Notes under the pieces: model-generated
Seen by the model: the letters and a program-made list of their open reading frames with translations, nothing else
Databases searched by the model: none
Told to the model about the DNA's origin: nothing
Translations under genes and position numbers: made by a program
Part shown: piece after piece, positions 22,441-32,174 of the stretch
Numbering within the stretch: the stretch's first letter is position 1
Layout: every line of letters starts with the position of its first letter
Source of the DNA: Atriophallophorus winterbourni
Lineage: Eukaryota > Platyhelminthes > Trematoda > Plagiorchiida > Microphallidae
Length of the DNA: 64,000 nt
Assembly: GCA_013407085.1 (NCBI GenBank)
Contig: JACCGJ010020524.1
Location: forward strand, 16,272 to 80,271
Direction of reading: 5' to 3'

Positions 22441-22685
22441 CTTGACTCTCGCTTTGAAATGGGTGCCGACCGCGAGCACATCAATAACCGCGGCTCGCTT
22501 TGCACCAGACGACGAAACCGTATCGCCAGAGCCGGTACATGTTAATGAAACGGGCCATGTGAGCTCTTGCGGCCCGGTAGCGTAAAGCGCATCTCATCTC
22601 TACCCCCCACTTGAATGCAATGAATCCCACTGTCATAACTAAGGCTGAGATGGAAAATCACGCAACGTGAGCTTTGAGTTGATAC

Positions 22686-22806
22686 CTGTTCTTTGAGGAA
22701 AGCGAATGAGCTCAAATACGAAGGCGGGTCCAGAACGGCTGTCTGCATCAAATCGGTTGAGAAAGTACGAAGTGGATCATCCATGTTTTGCTCATCATAT
22801 GCTTGC
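22686..22806 (-). CDS. Host gene exon 8
   Basis: Acceptor CTCCACTTTTTCAG, donor CAG|GTATCA. One base then 40 codons (QAYDEQNMDDPLRTFS through FAFLKEQ), ending in phase 0, which fits exon 9. Confidence 0.62.
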
Positions 22807-23471
22807 CTGAAAAAGTGGAGTTGGTCGGATTGACATAGGGTACATCAAGCATGATTTCATTGTGAAAAAAAGTGTCAAAACGGTGGCAGAAAACGGAGTT
22901 TATGCAGAGGAAAATAGGCTGAATGGGCGAATGAAAACCAAAAGTAATAAAATCAGATAGCTCGCATAAAGGATTTTGAGAGTGATAAAAATCAGGTGAG
23001 TGATTCAATTCAGAGTTTTTAGCACTCCATGTGAAAAGCTAATGCTTGTCTCTCAAACCCAGATAAAAGGCATCGACTGACAAGTCGAAAAGCATAAAAA
23101 ATAAAAGGATTATGGATTATTTACAGAACAGCCTTCTGGTAATATGGTGGTAAACAATCAACCAAAGGCAATCATCCTCATGAAAGATAGCAAACATTCA
23201 AAGTTATTGCCTAAATAGAAGAAGAACTTGAAAGGTAAAGGAGTTTAGAGTGAATTTCACACGGGAAAAAGTTGAGATGGCAATAGAGACCTCGAATAAA
23301 ACAATCACACCGTCAAGTTTTGTAGACTTACAAAACATCGACAAGACAGTTTACTAGAACGAGGCAGTGCGAACTTGTAAACAAATCTGTGGTTTTGCCA
23401 GAAATTTCTATGCTCAAATGGTAAATTAATGGAAATTAGTGTAGTCAGTTCGTGGGAATCGCTACTTACAC

Positions 23472-23557
23472 GCCGAATCCATCAGTTCTGATGGCTGAAC
23501 AGTGATTTCGAAGGTGACAGGCAAATGGCATCGACCGGTAGGATGCCTATGATCTGC
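23472..23557 (-). CDS. Host gene exon 7
   Basis: Acceptor ATTTTGAGCGTTCAG. Phase 0 start, ADHRHPTGRCHLPVTFEITV through ELMDS; the other frames contain stops. As in exon 3, the donor is C|GTGTAAGT: cutting before GTGTAAG leaves phase 2, which joins exon 8 in frame, while cutting before GTAAGT does not. Confidence 0.55.
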
Positions 23558-23620
23558 CTGAACGCTCAAAATAGATAGAAACACGTGAATAAAAATCAAC
23601 GCATTTCTATAAACTACGAG

Positions 23621-23702
23621 CATGGACATGGGCAAAGCGTCGCACAGCCAGAGATCGCACATGGGCTAAGATGCTGTCAGGTTGCCTTGGCTTAAACAGC
23701 GT
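23621..23702 (-). mobile_element. SINE-1 fragment
   Basis: GGGCAAAGCGTCGCACAGCC, GCACATGGGCTAAGATGCTG and TCAGGTTGCC; 3' half only. It lies in the intron between exons 6 and 7, about 20 bases from exon 6. Confidence 0.65.
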
Positions 23703-23723
23703 TGATCAAGGAGCAACACTAAC

Positions 23724-23780
23724 TGAATTCGGACCGGAGAAAAGATTGCACTCGAAAAACGCTCCAAATACAACACACCG
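23724..23780 (-). CDS. Host gene exon 6 (tentative)
   Basis: Acceptor TTGTGGCTTTCAG, weak donor TCA|GTTAGT. In phase 0 it gives 19 codons (RCVVFGAFFECNLFSGPNS), joining exon 7 in frame. All three frames are open, so the support is the join to exon 7 only. Confidence 0.4.
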
Positions 23781-23885
23781 CTGAAAGCCACAATAACAAC
23801 GGGTTGAGAAAACAGCATTGCTTGACTACTGCTTAGATCAGATAACGAGGAGGTTTGGTTTTTGGTTTTGTGCGACTATCTCCTC

Positions 23886-24740
23886 CTGGAGGATGAATCG
23901 GCTTCACTGAAGATTCTTGGGAATTTGGGTACAAAGCGGCGTCCCCAGCACCACTCGGCGTTTGTTCGAGTCAGCTTCTCTAGCCTCTGCACAATTAAGT
24001 GCGACCTGCAAGGCAGCAGAGAGTTGCCAGAAAGAGGTGGTGTGCACCAACTAACCGTCTGCCAGACTCTGTTTCGGATTTTTCCTCAGGGTTTTCTCCC
24101 GAAGCCTTTCCCGCGATCGGGTATCCAGCAAGGCAGTGGAGGTTTAAAATCAGGGTTTTTTCCTTCCCTTAGATGAAATGCCCTCACAGGCTAACGAGCT
24201 CCATCTGCCCGAAGCAAACTTGTTTTCAGCCGCCAGTCACTCGCCCTCGCCCCTTCTCCTGTTGGTAGAAGCAGTTCCGCCGAGCTCTGCGAGCCACTCG
24301 TGCAGGCCAGAAGCTGGACTTGGTTGTCAGAGGCTATTTGAGACGCATGTCATATGGGAGCATTTCATAAATAGTGGGAGCTTATCCCCACTGCCACCCC
24401 CGGCTATGACAACCTTTGGAACGAGGTGAAATCAAATTGAACCACATTACTTGCGCACGTTTAACTCCAAATGCGTAACTGTACCGCAGTCACGATTGCC
24501 AGATAAACCACGATATTCGGTAGCGACGTCACGCTGCGGCTGAGGATGGGGTTTAACCAAACTATTGCGCAAAAAAACATTTGTATAAAAATGCACATAC
24601 ACACCAAATAAAACTCAGTAGGTGCGGAAATTTGAGGGACATTTCTTCAGAATGTCGGAAGAGAACTAGATACAAAACAATGTAGACCAGTGGACACAGC
24701 GGTTGAACTATTTAATGTTTTCGAATCTAAATCGAAAAAG
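23886..24740 (+). repeat. ~860-bp interspersed repeat, copy 1
   Basis: About 98% identical by eye to 29708-30566, same orientation. Includes two adjacent small open frames (about 100 and 83 codons; the second ATG overlaps the stop region of the first) that stay open in both copies, and ends in AATCGAAAAAG. CCCGCGATCGGGTATCCAGC and GCAAGGCAG blocks resemble phrases at 28.57 and 35.2 kb, so it may be the 5' region of a retroelement. No family domain seen. Confidence 0.75.
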
Positions 24741-24768
24741 AATGATTCCGGGGGTATAAAGCACTTAC

Positions 24769-24953
24769 AAAGGACTCAAACTATTCCAGTATACGTTGAC
24801 CCGACGACCATCAGGAGACAATTCGGAGAAGAGCAAATCCATGAAATTCGTCGGTCTGATGTAGGGTTCAATACAAGCAATCGGATCGCATGTGACCATA
24901 TCACCGAGAAATATCACCGTGGCAGATTTTGTCCCCGAACGGTTGTGCAAAGC
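24769..24953 (-). CDS. Host gene exon 5 (possibly two exons)
   Basis: Acceptor candidate CTTGCTAAAG, donor TTT|GTAAGT. One frame is open throughout, but it does not match the phase-1 end of exon 4. The matching frame (GFAQPFGDKICHGDISR) stops unless a 49-nt intron at about 24850-24898 (GTGATATGG...CTACATCAG) is removed; it then continues as PTNFMDLLFSELSPDGRR. I favour the two-exon reading because both phases then agree. It ends in phase 2, which does not fit exon 6. Confidence 0.45.
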
Positions 24954-25039
24954 CTTTAGCAAGATGGGTGGTACAATAGTTTAGTCATCATCAGCAACAC
25001 AATCAAAAGGTAGCACTAAACAGATAGCGAACACGAATA

Positions 25040-25262
25040 CGTTGGATATGCAACCGTGCAATACTTCTCTACTGTCCAGGTAACACTATTCTAAATTGAG
25101 TTGCAACCGGTTTAGTGCTGCAGGTGGGAAAAGGATGAGGTCTCGCTTCAATTTCGCTTAAATCTGTTTAATCCGGGGCAAGCCAACAAGATCTCAGTCC
25201 GCGTACAATGTATACCCATGTGGTATTCCGCATGGCCATAGGTTTCGATTTTGTTAAGGCAT
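25040..25262 (+). mobile_element. SINE-1 copy, old
   Basis: GGATATGCAACCGTGCAATA, TTCTAAATTGAGTTG, GAGGTCTCGCTTC and CTGTTTAATCCGGGGC show the SINE-1 order with heavy divergence. Confidence 0.45.
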
Positions 25263-25419
25263 GAAGTGTATCGGCTCTCGAATAATATGCAGAACACCAC
25301 CATGCCGCACAACACAAGGTCAGGAAGTGCCTAAAAGAGCGGCAATAGCAATCGCAAACACAAAAGAATTCCGTTTACAGAAGAATTGCACGTTTCATGC
25401 AAAAGATGCACTTGCTCAC

Positions 25420-25491
25420 CGTTGGAAAATCTATGGGTGATGCTTTCAATTTTTAATGGTAAGATGAAAAAGCCATTTACAATTTCGGGGG
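25420..25491 (-). CDS. Host gene exon 4
   Basis: Acceptor TGTCTTGCACACAG, donor CG|GTGAGC. Two bases complete a codon, then 23 codons (PEIVNGFFILPLKIES and on), ending in phase 1. The other two frames hit stops, so the frame is unambiguous. Confidence 0.6.
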
Positions 25492-26012
25492 CTGTGTGCA
25501 AGACAAGACTTACAATGAAAAATGAAAATTGCCCTAGAACCGAGCTACGTTTCACATGTTGACAATTCCAAGTTGTCTGTTATAAAGCCGATAAAACTAG
25601 TAGGCTAATTGTATTAACTGCAAAAGACTATATGTGCGATAATAACGGTAGTGTCGTGTCAACTACGAATCATTTCGGAAATAATAATCTCATCCAACTA
25701 TTCTAAGAATGTTGTCGAAGAGTTTTAGAAGAGGAAGTATGTTCTGTGGAAGACATCATTCCTTGCTGTCAAGCATCATAGAAATCATAATCTTCACTGC
25801 ATCTATAAAGATGATATACTTCAAAAAAGGTGTAAAAATTGCAGTGAAAGTGGGATCAAGTGGCTTTCTAAAATCTGGCAAACGTTGTTAAAAAAATATT
25901 GACAACCATTTGATTGTGACTAGCAATGAGTTAAAACGAACGACACTACTAAAATAAAAGTTAACATATTTTATTGCGTTTTCGAGATTCACGGAACTGA
26001 AAAAACTTACAC

Positions 26013-26103
26013 GTCTCCGCTCTAATCCACCTGGATAATTTGAGGCGAAAAATGAAGCGACTGAGGTTTCGGATCTGCCGAACGAGTAAATTTGTTCACT
26101 GGC
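26013..26103 (-). CDS. Host gene exon 3
   Basis: Acceptor CCATGTTTATAG; starts in phase 0 with ASEQIYSFGR and runs to GGLERR. Two donors overlap: C|GTGTAAG (end at 26013, phase 1) and CGT|GTAAGT (end at 26011, phase 0). Exon 4 requires phase 1, so the first is chosen. Confidence 0.55.
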
Positions 26104-26344
26104 CTATAAACATGGGCAGTTGCATGGATGAGCAATTAAGTTTATGGTAATGAAGCAAAAACGCAGCGTCGTTTGATTTTAACGTCAAATAATGATCATA
26201 TTATAAAAAACTAAACAACCTTATTTTGAAAATCAATATTCAATATTCATAGTCGTAAAACAGTGACATATAATAGATTTTATAGACCACATCGTCTGGT
26301 AGCATAAACGCACGCTTTTTTCTTAATTTCAAAGCATAACCCGG

Positions 26345-26387
26345 TATGTATGTATGTATGTACGTATTCATGTATGTATGTGTGTAG
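26345..26387. repeat. (TGTA)n simple repeat
   Basis: Equivalent to the CATA tail of the adjacent minus-strand SINE-1, expanded and slightly degenerate. Confidence 0.8.
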
Positions 26388-26596
26388 GCATGTATGAAAG
26401 CACAAGTCTGATACAGAAAAGATGCCGCACGGTCATAGACTGCACGTGTGCTAATAAACTGGCAGGTGGCTCAGGCCTAGGAATATGAGAAGTGAAAATA
26501 GAAATGTTAGCGAGACTCCAGCGTGCTTCAGCATTAAGCTCACTGCCGATGGCACGGTGTTAGCCATAAAGCACCGAAGTACTGTATGAATGCATG
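26388..26596 (-). mobile_element. SINE-1 copy
   Basis: Full order of SINE-1 blocks on the minus strand, with an expanded CATA tail on its 3' side. It lies immediately upstream of the Gypsy fragment. Confidence 0.7.
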
Positions 26597-26716
26597 ACAT
26601 CATCATCAGAGACAGCATTACACCGGTAGCATGTACCGAATGTTTAACTCCCACACAACCATGAAAAAGTAAAATCCTAAAAGGAGGCTGGGGCTTAAAT
26701 AGCTACGGATTCTATA

Positions 26717-27637
26717 CAGATTCAGTTTTCCTATGACGTGGTGTATCGACCGGGTCCTGATAATACCGTAGCTGATGCCTTGTCTCGTGGATTTTGTGCC
26801 AGTGTACATTCGCTTCCTCAATTAAAGTCCATTCATGACTCACTGTGCCACCCGGGTATCACACGTTTATTTCATTTCACCCGATCTAAAAATCTTCCGT
26901 TCTCTCTTGATGACGCCAAATCTGTCATTCGGCAGTGCCTTGTATGTTCTCAGTTGAAGCCAAAAATTTTCGGTCCTTACAATGAGCCACTCATTAAAGC
27001 AACACATCCTTTTGAACGTCTCAGTATCGATTTTAAAAGGCCTATTCCTTCATCTACTCGGAATCGATATTTACTTACAATAATTGACGAATTTTCTCGA
27101 TTCCCCTCTGCTTTCCCATGTCCTGACATGACCAGCTCTACTGTCATTTCCCGACTCACAGAACGTTTTTCTATTTTTGGTATGCCCGGAAACGTACACT
27201 CAGATCAAGGGTCATCCTTCATGTCCAGCGACATTAAATCTTTTCTTCATTCTCGAGGAGTTGCTACGAGTAGGACCACCAGTTATAACCGGCAAGGTAA
27301 TGGGCAGGTGGAACGTCTGAACGGTACCTTATGGAAAACTGTTTCATTATGCTTGCGAGATAGGGGTTTGACGACAGAGCAGTGGGAACTTGTTCTTCCC
27401 GAAGCATTACACGCCATGCGGATTCTCTTATGCACTGCTACAAATGAAACGCCTCACGAGCGCATGTTCAAGCATAATCGCAAGTCTCCCGTCGGTACGA
27501 GTCTTCCTAATTGGTTGTTGATGCCAGGACCAGTCCTTTATCGCAGAAACGATCGTTCCTCCACGTATGACCACCTGGTGGAAGAGGTGGAGCTTCTGGA
27601 GAGTAATCCTCAGTATGGTATGAAAGCACAAGCCTGA
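26717..27637 (+). CDS. Gypsy pol fragment: RNase H end and integrase
   Basis: One uninterrupted frame. After DALSR comes the HHCC zinc-binding domain (HDSLCHPG.. and CLVCSQLK), then the integrase core with all three catalytic acids in context: SIDFKRP (D), HSDQGSS (D) and GNGQVERLN (E). The frame closes in SINE-1 sequence, since a SINE entered 136 bp before the pol tail. No GAG, protease or RT is left, so it cannot act alone, although the integrase core looks undamaged. Confidence 0.8.
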   Translation, partial: QIQFSYDVVYRPGPDNTVADALSRGFCASVHSLPQLKSIHDSLCHPGITRLFHFTRSKNLPFSLDDAKSVIRQCLVCSQLKPKIFGPYNEPLIKATHPFERLSIDFKRPIPSSTRNRYLLTIIDEFSRFPSAFPCPDMTSSTVISRLTERFSIFGMPGNVHSDQGSSFMSSDIKSFLHSRGVATSRTTSYNRQGNGQVERLNGTLWKTVSLCLRDRGLTTEQWELVLPEALHAMRILLCTATNETPHERMFKHNRKSPVGTSLPNWLLMPGPVLYRRNDRSSTYDHLVEEVELLESNPQYGMKAQA

Positions 27638-27759
27638 TCCAGGCAAAGTGCCGCACAGTCAGAGACTGCACGTGGGCTAAGATACTGTCAGGTTGCCCAG
27701 GCCCAGACAGATGAGGGGGAAATAGAATATATATATATAGTATATATATATATAGTATG
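27612..27759 (-). mobile_element. SINE-1 fragment inside Gypsy pol
   Basis: Body 27618-27753, flanked by AGTATG (27612-27617, 27754-27759). Its 5' side on its own strand is (TA)n and then the SINE-1 3' half. Pol text resumes directly after the second AGTATG. Confidence 0.75.
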
Positions 27760-28052
27760 CCCATATCCGCTTGCCAGATGGTCGCGAGGAGACTGTGTCT
27801 CCATAAACTGGCTCCAATTAATCAGTCGCCAAACCCATTGAACACTGACCCAACAAAAAAAGCCTCAAGATACCCTTTGTACACCTGACATACAGTCTGC
27901 CACTTCAGACATTTCTGGACCAACCACTACACTTCAACCAAATGTAGAACACCTTGTTTCACAACAACAAAGGGTTAGACCCTACAATCTTTGATCCCGT
28001 GAGGTCTAAAACTGTAACCGTTATATCACTCGGTCTTCCCGGTAGGGGTGAA

Positions 28053-28234
28053 TGTCGTGTTGTTTTGACATTCCTTTTATTGTGTACACACGCTTATTTT
28101 ACCGTATTACACATCTAACCTTTTTCCTTTTGTTATAGCTCATACTCGTGTTCTCTAGTTGATTAAAGCCTTTCAATCAGGCGTTATCTTCTCTACGTTC
28201 GTTTGTGTTCTGATCATATCTGACTCTCGTTACA
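28053..28234 (+). repeat. Probable 3' LTR of the Gypsy element
   Basis: Starts TGTCGTGTTG just after a purine-rich tract and ends CTCGTTACA, giving the TG..CA limits; about 182 bp. No second copy is in the window to confirm it. Confidence 0.55.
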
Positions 28235-28442
28235 CATACATACATGCATAGATACCATTTCGAGTAAATCTTGATCGAAGGAGAGCGTGATCAGAATCTA
28301 CGCAAGTATTCTAGAAGAAGTGACAGTCCTCAATGCAGCCTTTTCATTCACCGTTTATGGTGAGATGGTCGATTCGTGTCTACAGATGATAATCTTCAAG
28401 TGGACGCCAAGTTTCACAGTGTCGTTGTATACAATAGGTAAG

Positions 28443-28640
28443 GCGACACGGTGGCCGAGGCACTAAGGAATTGGATTTATTTGTGATTGTCATGGTGATA
28501 AGTGGGTTGGGATACAGCCAGGACGCCCATGCTTAGACAAAAGTACAATTATGGCTCTCGTCCAAAGCCTTTCGCTAAAGAGCCTAAACAACAAGGCAGT
28601 GGGTTGAGACCGTGTTCGTCTGACGTCTATGAGTTGACCT
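28443..28640 (+). mobile_element. tRNA-derived SINE remnant plus RTE-5'-like text
   Basis: GACACGGTGGCCGAGGCACT resembles the head of a Leu/Ser tRNA with an A-box; the B-box is degraded. Downstream, CAAAGCCTTTCGC and AACAAGGCAGTGGG resemble the ~860-bp repeat. Confidence 0.45.
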
Positions 28641-28916
28641 TCATAGTACGAGCAAATCCGATAAACAGTCGCCCAATAACTGATAAAAGCGGTTTCGCGT
28701 CATGCCAAAAATCTTATTCGTTTGTTGCAGTTTCGATCAAGCGTAAACATTATTATTTAGTTTTGTTGATGTCAATGTAGATCAAAGTTTTAAAATAAGG
28801 TGATGATCAATGTGAATTTATAAAGCGAAAGTCTTCCGGAAAAAATCAGTTCCTGCCACCCTTGGTTACCTGTTGCGGCCCATCAATTTTTTTAAAAAGA
28901 TGTGAACTCAGCATAC

Positions 28917-28976
28917 CTCAATCGACCATAGAAATTTGTCCAGTCGATGGTAGGCTTTAAAAGATGCATGTACATC
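28917..28976 (-). CDS. Host gene exon 2
   Basis: Acceptor TTGTCTTTGTTTCAG, donor GAG|GTATGC. Exactly 20 codons (DVHASFKAYHRL through FLWSIE), phase 0 to 0. Confidence 0.6.
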
Positions 28977-29382
28977 CTGAAACAAAGACAACAGTTAAAA
29001 CCGACACTCCTCACCCCAGAGAACTGATTAAATTGGGTCAGAGTGACAACGTTTGTAAACACTGAATGGGAAAACAGGCAACCTTTGATAATTTTCAATT
29101 TTACAGTAGGAAACTAGGAAAGATGCATAAGGAAACAGAGACGTTACCATATTAGAAGAAAAACACGCGTTGTCATTAATTTCATAATCTAGTGAGTCAG
29201 TCGTGTTTTCCAGTGTAATCTCAGATTCGAAAACTGTCGCGGATTCAATATGTAGCTCGTCGCATCGTTTGCTGATTTGTTCGAGCCGATCGGAGGTTAG
29301 GGATACAGACGTGACAATGGCAACATTTGAGAATGACTGGGGCTTGGTAATCTTGAAATAGAGTCGCTCGATAAAAACTCAC

Positions 29383-29539
29383 TGGATTTGGCTGGAATGT
29401 TTCGAAACAGCCCAACGCACTTCGACCAGCGATTAATAAATGCGAAGAAAATAACGCATATGATTCACGATCCAGCAAAATGAGAGAGAATTCATTTAAT
29501 GTTGGAACGATCGGAATAAACAGAGTTCGATCCATTCGA
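29383..29539 (-). CDS. Host gene exon 1 (transcript order)
   Basis: Acceptor TTCATTTATTTCAG, donor CCA|GTGAGT. One nucleotide completes a codon, then 52 codons run without a stop, starting RMDRTLFIPIVPTLNEF and ending CFETFQPNP. It ends in phase 0, as the next exon needs. This is the most upstream exon I can support; an earlier one must exist because this one starts in phase 2. Confidence 0.6.
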
Positions 29540-29707
29540 CTGAAATAAATGAAGCATAGTAAACATTTGTGTATAAATACACTGTGATATGTGAAGTTTT
29601 TCAACTAGATTGAGAATGTCTCATAGAAAACAAGCTGGCATTTTGGCCAAATCGGTTATTCGCCACAAAATTCCAAACGAAAGCGGTATGAATTACTTAC
29701 TTTACTT

Positions 29708-30566
29708 CTGGAGGATGAGTCGGCTTCAATGAAGATTCTTGGGAATTTGGGTACAAAGCGGCGTCCCCATCACCACTCGGCGTTTGTTCGCGTCAGCTTC
29801 TCTAGCCTCTGCACAATTAAGTGCGACCTGCAAGGCAGCAGAGAGTTGCCAGAAAGAGGTGGTGTGCACCAACTAACCGTCTGCCAGACTCTGTTTCGGA
29901 TTTTTCCTCAGGGTTTTCTCCCGAAGCCTTTCCCGCGATCGGGTATCCAGCAAGGCAGTGGAGGTTTAAAATCAGGGTTTTTTCCTTCCCTTAGATGAAA
30001 TGCCCTCCCAGGCTAACGAGCTCCATCTGTCCGAAGCAAACTGGTTTTCAGCCGCCAGTCACTCGCCCTCGCCCCTTCTCCTGTTGGTAGAAGCGGTTCC
30101 GCCGAGCTCTGCGAGCCACTTGTGCAGGCCAGAAGCTGGACTTGGTTGTCTAAGGCTATTTGAGACGCATGCCATATGGGAGCATTTCATAAATAGGGGG
30201 AGCTTATCCCCACTGCCACCCCCGGCTATGACAACCTTTGGAACGAGGTGAAATCAAATTGAACCACATTACTTGCGCACGTTTAACTCCAAATGCGTAA
30301 CTGTACCGCAGTCACGATTGCCAGATAAACCACGATATTCGGTAGCGACGTCACGCTGCGGCTGAGGATGGGGTTTAACCAAACTATTGCGCAAAAAAAC
30401 ATTTGTATAAAAATGCACATACACACAAAATAAAACTCAGTAGGAGCGGAAATTTGAAGGACATTTCTTCAGAATGTCGGAAGAGAACTAGATACAAAAC
30501 AATGTAGACCAGTGGACACAGCGGTTGAACTATTTAATATGTTTTCGAATCTAAATCGAAAAAAAA
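29708..30566 (+). repeat. ~860-bp interspersed repeat, copy 2
   Basis: Partner of copy 1 at 23886. I count roughly 17 differences over the alignment. The two small open frames are retained (89 and 83 codons). Left and right flanks differ from copy 1, so the ends are real and the units were placed separately or duplicated alone. Confidence 0.75.
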
Positions 30567-30748
30567 GTTGTGAGTAATTCGATCATGCGCATTTGACTTT
30601 GTTTAAACAGCGCATGTTGATCGCGAAGAAGCTTTGATACATATTCTAATGGTATAGACATTGTATGTGGATTCAGTAATACCCCGTCGCCAAATTGTTA
30701 TGTTTCACAGTCACGGGAAAAACTCTTGATTCGCAAACAGACTGGTTC

Positions 30749-30929
30749 TGTAACACCGCTTGTTTTGCCTCATCAAAACATTGACCTTGACAATTATTAA
30801 ATTCCGTTCGTTCGTGCGTGCATCGTAAACGCTCTGTACACGTTTTGGCTACCGCGATAAGCCTTCCATCTCCTGTGCCTTTTCTCCAACGTTCTTGGGG
30901 ATATTATTGTAGTAATCTGGTCTACTACA
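30749..30929 (+). repeat. Solo LTR, CsRn1-like lineage
   Basis: TGTAACACCG...CTACTACA, 181 bp, a diverged relative of the 185-bp LTRs at 37.9 and 42.4 kb (shared TTTTGGCTACCGCGATAA and CTCCTGTGCCTTTTCTCC). Flanked by GTTC on both sides (30745-30748, 30930-30933), the 4-bp duplication expected for this group. Confidence 0.8.
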
Positions 30930-31067
30930 GTTCAGACGGAAGCACGAGTGATTCGACTGAAAGTTTATTGCTGAAGTACAAAAGCACCAATGGCAAGCTA
31001 AAAGAGGGAAAAGAGGTTTTATGTAAACTGTAAACTATTACATAATGAATATTCGGCGGTTACCCTC

Positions 31068-31165
31068 CTAACAGAACCATTATGGTTACGCAGAATTCAT
31101 CTTAGCCTGCTTCTTTTCTTTTGAATCACTACCGAGCAGCGAGTTAAGTTAACATTTTGTTTTTT
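31068..31165 (+). pseudogene. CR1-like thumb fragment
   Basis: Reads EPLWLRRIHLSLLLFF then ITTEQRV, the same segment as the minus-strand copy at 31.69-31.8 kb, so the two form an inverted pair about 550 bp apart. Confidence 0.6.
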
Positions 31166-31424
31166 AATAAATCTTTTGGTAAATTTTATTAGTTCGCACG
31201 GTAGGATATAAATGAGACATTTATGGGGCTCATACATAAATAGAGACAGTTGTATACCTGATAGAGTATAGTAAATGTCAACGACTGCAATGCTGTGATT
31301 CAGTAATGTAAATGTAATGTAAAGGCATTTCTGGGGTCTGGCAACATGACACTTTTAGCCAAAGTAAACCAGGAGATAATACCGGAATCCATGACATAAA
31401 GATATTGGAAAACTTGAAGTGAAC

Positions 31425-31835
31425 TTAGAAACCCGGGATACCACAAGAGTATAAATTATCTAATGAAGAATTTATCTTAAGAATTTCACTCAGTGAATTA
31501 ACAGTAAGTGATCCTACAAGCGATTTAAATTTTCCTGTAGATGTGCACATGCGCAAATGAAGAGGGAGAAAATTCCAGAGCTGTGCATACATAATTAAGA
31601 AGTCACATCGAACTTTAGTGCGGGACACAGGAATATGCAAGAACCTTATTCGGTTGCGCAGGTCATATCGATTATAATCCTGAAAACGCAAGGCAGACTT
31701 AAGCTGAACTCGCTGCTCGGTAGTGATTCGAAAGTAAAGAAGTAGGTTAAGACAAATTCTGCGTAACATAATGGTTCAACGCTTAGCAAAGTACACCTTT
31801 CCTGATAAGAGAAAGCGTTGGAATATCCCAAAGTG
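31425..31835 (-). pseudogene. CR1-like C-terminus
   Basis: 114 codons open (31425-31769) with RRICLNLLLYFRITTEQ, YDLRNRIRFL, WNFLPLHLRMC and the final SLDNLYSCGIPGF, matching residues near the C-terminus of the long polyprotein at 57.5-60.2 kb. 5'-truncated. Confidence 0.75.
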
Positions 31836-32174
31836 ACTTAGGAGCCGAAAATTCTAATCCAGTTTGTGCACCCTAGCCTGATAGAGATGCAAGATCACTG
31901 TTAAGCGATATTTATATATATATATTTTTTACACAATCATTTGAAAATGAAAAAGTGCCACCCGGCAATGCACGAGAAAAAGAAAGAAAAAAGTTACAAT
32001 ATGAGGGAGAATTTTTTGTCCATTGTTCCACATGTCGATTTTTTGATTTTTTTGTTGATTTTTTTACAAAGTTGAAGTGGGAACACAAAATAGAATGCAC
32101 TCTTTCCACTGTTGCCGGTTCTCAGCCATCGTCGACCGCGTGTCAAGTCTAATACACTCACTATCCTTTGGACC

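Larger units (their letters stand above)
26690..28234 (+). mobile_element. Gypsy-type element, 5'-truncated, with 3' LTR
   Basis: Contains the end of the RNase H region (VVYRPGPDNTVADALSRG), a complete integrase (separate entry), a disrupted pol tail (YAHIRLPDGREETVS, about 27759-27803), a purine-rich GGTAGGGGTGAA just before 28053, and a probable 3' LTR. Everything 5' of RNase H is missing. It lies inside a host-gene intron in the opposite orientation to the gene. Confidence 0.75.
9832..29539 (-). other. Putative host protein-coding gene, internal part
   Basis: At least 17 minus-strand exon-like blocks of 42-228 nt, each bounded by a pyrimidine-rich tract plus AG and by a GT donor. Phase agrees across exons 1-2-3-4-5, 7-8-9-10-11-12-13-14; joins 5-6, 14-15 and 16-17 do not fit perfectly, so an exon is missing or a splice site is misplaced there. 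The summed protein (over 700 residues) is not like any transposon family in the window and has no motif I recognise. Start and stop codons lie outside or were not found. Introns range from under 100 nt to about 3 kb and hold most of the SINEs. It could be an inactive gene copy, since the missing joins are unexplained. Confidence 0.55.
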
